A DNA stretch of 64,000 nucleotides from Neostapfia colusana (lineage: Eukaryota; Streptophyta; Magnoliopsida; Poales; Poaceae). The DNA is taken from NCBI GenBank assembly GCA_030760725.1, contig JASWHV010000098.1, positions 124,001 through 188,000 of the forward strand, in the 5' to 3' direction. Shown piece after piece: positions 61,401-64,000 of this stretch (position 1 is the first letter of the stretch; the number at the start of each line of letters is the position of its first letter). The notes beneath the pieces were generated by a model that was given only the letters and a program-made list of their open reading frames with translations, had not been told where the DNA came from and did not search any database. Both the position numbers and the translations under genes were made by a program.

Positions 61401-62430
61401 GTACCCTGAGCCCTGACCTTCACCAGGCCTTATCGAATGATGTTCGTCAACGGCTCCTCGCGAAAGCAGGGGGCCGATGCTAGCGTACTGTTCCTCACGC
61501 CATCGGGGGAGCAGTCTGGGTATGTGGCGCGTTTCAATTCCAAGGCAACCAACAACATAGCAAAGTATGGAGTGCCCATCCTTCTCGCTAGTCGTTGGCT
61601 CAGGGCAGTCCCCAGTCTGGTTAACAACCAAGACAGCGGAGACAGACCCCCTCGCCTTGGACCTGCACCACGTACCGCGCGCTAGCAAGGCCGCAGCTGA
61701 CGACCTTTCAAAGAGGGCCCCCACTGCCACCGGAGCCACTGTGCCTGAAGGGGGCCTCGAGAGGACGTTGCCGCGACCCACAGCCCGGCCCGCCAAGCCG
61801 GGCGAAGGGGGTTAGACCAGCACCTCGAAGCTGGCGGTCCCGGCGGCCATGAGCGCCGCCAAGGATCATAAGCGTCACTGGGGACTCCGTGCAACCCAGC
61901 GCTCAAGATCCAGATGCTCAAGTCAGACCCGATGCATGGATCACGGAGGTCCGGGACTACTTGAAAGACAATATCCCCCCTGATGAACGTGTATCCGCTG
62001 AACGGATTGCGCGTATGGCTAAGAGACACATGGCGGTAGAGGGGGATCTCTACCGACGTGGCGCCAACCACATCCTATTGCGGTGCATAACCCAGGGGGA
62101 AGGCTGCGACTTGTTCGCTGAGATCCATGGAGGCGAATGTGGGAGTCATTCTTCCTCACACACGCTTTTCGGTAAAGCCTTTCGGCATGGCTTCTACTAG
62201 CCGGCAACACTCCAGGATGCCGTCGAGCTGGTCGAGAGCTGCTAAGCATGCCTGTTCCACGCCGAGCAGATCCATACACCGGCTTGGACGGTACAGATGA
62301 TCCAGCCCACATGGCCATTTGCCGTACTGGGGCTGGACATCCCGGGCCTGGGACCATTCCCCAGAACCAAAGACAGGGACCCGCTCCTGAACCTTCGGAA
62401 CACGGAACACCGCTGTAAGTTCTACCCCTA
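61401..62430 (+). pseudogene. pol: K RNase H and integrase remnants
   Basis: MMFVNGSSRKQGADASVLFL (RNase H start, D to N in the DGS motif), SKATNNIAKYG, LDLHHVPRASKAAADDLSKR, then the linker PDAWITEVRDYLKDNIPPDERVS and integrase zinc-binding IHGGECGSHSSSHTLFGKAFRHGFY, then TAG (62198-62200) and WPFAVLGLDIPG. It then joins the end of integrase (NLRNTEHRCKFYP, stop at about 62430). The DDE core is deleted. Multiple stops and shifts. Confidence 0.78.
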
Positions 62431-63248
62431 GAGCAACAATAGGGCAGGCCTTTCTTTTTGTAGTAATTTCCATAAAAGTCCGTGAACAGGGCTTGGAGCA
62501 ACTAAGCCTCAGGGGACGGTCCAGGACTACGTTCAGCTTCGCCTGGTTCCGACCCCAAGCGCGTAGAGTCTTGCTTCCCTTGAGGTGGGTCGTGGCCTAC
62601 ATATGTGGCCCGCCTTCCCCGTATGGAAATTTATATGAAAAGAAACCTACCCTACGTTGCTCTACTTTGGTACTCATTTAATTTACTTATAAAGTTTTTA
62701 TGATTACCCTACTAACGCGTGCTCACTATGCGTTCAACTCCCTCTTCTCATTCTCATCTTTAGTCGGAATTTGCTGCAGATACGACTAAGGAATAGAGGG
62801 GGGGAGCCCCCAAGGAGAATTACTTTTTCCTTACTTGTGTGCAGAACTTCCAGGTTACGGCAACGGGGACTGCATGAAGTAGGGGGAAAGGAGCTACCAA
62901 CTACTTCGACCCAGGGCTAGAGGGGGCGGGACCCAGGGGCCCCACGTGTCCAGCAGGCCCGGAACTCTCTCCTCCCTTGAGAAGGGCTCCGGGCTCGCCA
63001 CGTGGCAGGCGGAAACCAGACCTGCCCCCGCGGTGGGAGAGCTCCGAAAGCCCTGCGTGTTCAACATGGCCGGGGCTCCCATCTCCGCAGTAAAAGCAGT
63101 CATCAAGTGAGCGCACGCTCTCACGACCCCGTGGCCGTTCGTGCTCCGGCAGCGGCCAATTCGGGACTTAGAGAAAGTGCGCGGATCGGAAGAAACGGAG
63201 GACCCACCTCGGGCTCGCTATCTCCCCCGAGATGGGCCCGGGGGCCAC
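62431..63248 (+). other. K 3' non-coding region with the antisense gene deleted
   Basis: Post-pol untranslated stretch (as in F), AT-rich near 62680-62720, two U3-like repeat units with CACGTG near 62943 and 63000. At about 63089 the sequence jumps from the spacer to CGCAGTAAAAGCAGTC, the antisense gene's upstream region, so the entire antisense gene is missing. The polypurine-type tract is 63228-63248. Confidence 0.68.
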
Positions 63249-64000
63249 TGTCGGTACCTGAGATATGGGGTACCCCCGCGCACAGGGTAAAATGCCTAAG
63301 GTACTCGCCCTTCTCCGCAGGGAGAGCTCCGAAGGCGCCACGCGTCCGGCGAGGCCGGACCTCCCTCTCCTCAGAGGAGAGCTCCGGGGCCGCCACGTGG
63401 CATACAGAAGCCGGACCTCCCCCTCCGCAGGAGAGAGGTCTGAAGACACCACGCGTCCAGCGGGGCCGGACCTCCCTCTCCGCAGAGGAGAGCTCCGGGC
63501 CCGCCACGTGGCATACAGAGGCTGGACCTCCCCCTCCGCGGGGAGAGGTCCGGAGGCTCCACGTGCCCCGCAGGCCGGACCCTTCTCGCCTCAGAGAAGG
63601 GCTCCGGACCCGCCACGTGGCCAGAAGAACGGTGCTGCCTGCCCCCGAGCGGTAGGCGGCGGGCGTAAAGGCGCCCCACACCTTGCCCGTACAAGGTATT
63701 CAAGGCCCGCGTCTTCCCAAGACGCGGAAACGCGGAGCACGCGTCTGTCAGGTGCCGTTGCGCCCAGTCGCATCACAGACTGGCGCGCGGTGTCAGAACC
63801 TGCCAGCTAATAAACGCCGCGACAAGACATCCCATGCCGCCAGCGCCGTCATCAACCACTACGACTAGCACGCGGCATGGGCAGGGCGGCAAGATGAAGA
63901 CTCAGAAGCCTTCGACCAGAGGCAACCACCGGCGTAACTACAGACACGGTAGATAATAGACAATCTTCCCGGGACCACCCGTCGGGTCCCGGCTTCCCTT
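63249..64000 (+). repeat. K 3' LTR (cut by window end)
   Basis: Starts TGTCGGTACC after the polypurine-type tract and matches 57386-58137. Confidence 0.92.

Larger units (their letters stand above)
57386..64000 (+). mobile_element. Element K: degraded gag-pol element, right end cut by the window
   Basis: 5' LTR 57386-58483, interior 58484-63248, 3' LTR from 63249 (cut). The LTRs differ at about 15 of 752 comparable bases by eye, yet the interior carries many deletions: gag core and knuckle, most of RT, the integrase core and the whole antisense gene. It is inserted in LTR L; CGCGG (57381-57385) is the expected target duplication. Confidence 0.88.

Noticed and set aside
1..64000. tRNA, rRNA, centromeric satellite or telomeric repeats
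   Set aside because: Looked for cloverleaf-like, rRNA-like and short tandem satellite patterns and saw none. The only tRNA-related sequences are the short primer-binding sites.

Overview
The window is wall-to-wall LTR-retrotransposon DNA from a plant nuclear genome, most probably a GC-rich grass. I see no host gene, rRNA, tRNA or CRISPR array. Almost every base belongs to one related set of Ty3/Gypsy elements. They share LTRs of about 1.1 kb (TGTCGGTACC...TTCGACA), a TGGCGCGCCAGGTAGG-type primer-binding site, a retrotransposon gag protein and, in many copies, an extra gene on the opposite strand near the 3' LTR. The gag sequence, the D-G-G-A protease motif, the integrase tail and the antisense extra gene resemble the Tat lineage of plant Ty3/Gypsy elements. 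The lineage, the grass host and the repeat-rich (pericentromeric-type) setting are inferences; the species cannot be read from the sequence.

I named the elements A to M. The layout is a deep nest. From outside to inside: J (+, 54910-56296) contains I (+, 49992-54909), which contains E (-). E's gag-protease part is 46856-49991 and its protease-RT part is 30267-31581, with a second copy of the latter at 26047-27361. E contains D (-, 19453-26046) in its RT and F (-, 31582-46855) in its protease. D contains a solo LTR (23180-24258) and C (-, 15560-19452). C contains A (+, 1-15559) and A contains B (+, 1049-9121). F contains a piece of another LTR (M, 41688-42522) and element G (+, 33624-41687). 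On the right, J carries a minus-strand LTR (L, 56297-57385), and K (+, 57386 to window end) sits inside L. B, F and the solo LTR have matching 5-bp target-site duplications visible on both sides. The outer levels are seen at one border only.

Elements A, B and G (and C as far as it is visible) have gag but no protease, RT or RNase H, only a decayed scrap of the integrase C-terminus. They fit the gag-only non-autonomous type (TR-GAG elements). A and G carry an open antisense gene of 587 and 576 codons encoding a Pro/Ala-rich plus coiled-coil protein. Element I carries a longer version whose first exon encodes a domain resembling the 'putative gypsy type transposon' family (PF04195). E keeps gag, protease and most of RT but has stops. 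D and J share one gag-to-RNase H deletion. F is a gag-integrase-tail fusion. K is a heavily deleted gag-pol copy. No copy in the window has a complete integrase core, so all of them would need proteins supplied in trans.

The most informative structure is a 4.2-kb tandem duplication (23180-27361 and 27362-31581). Its middle LTR is a recombinant of two neighbouring LTRs and records an unequal crossover between LTRs. Other notable points are a conserved inverted repeat around the LTR TATA box, G-box-bearing ~110-bp repeats in the LTR, and an in-frame TAG shared by two separate elements just before RT.
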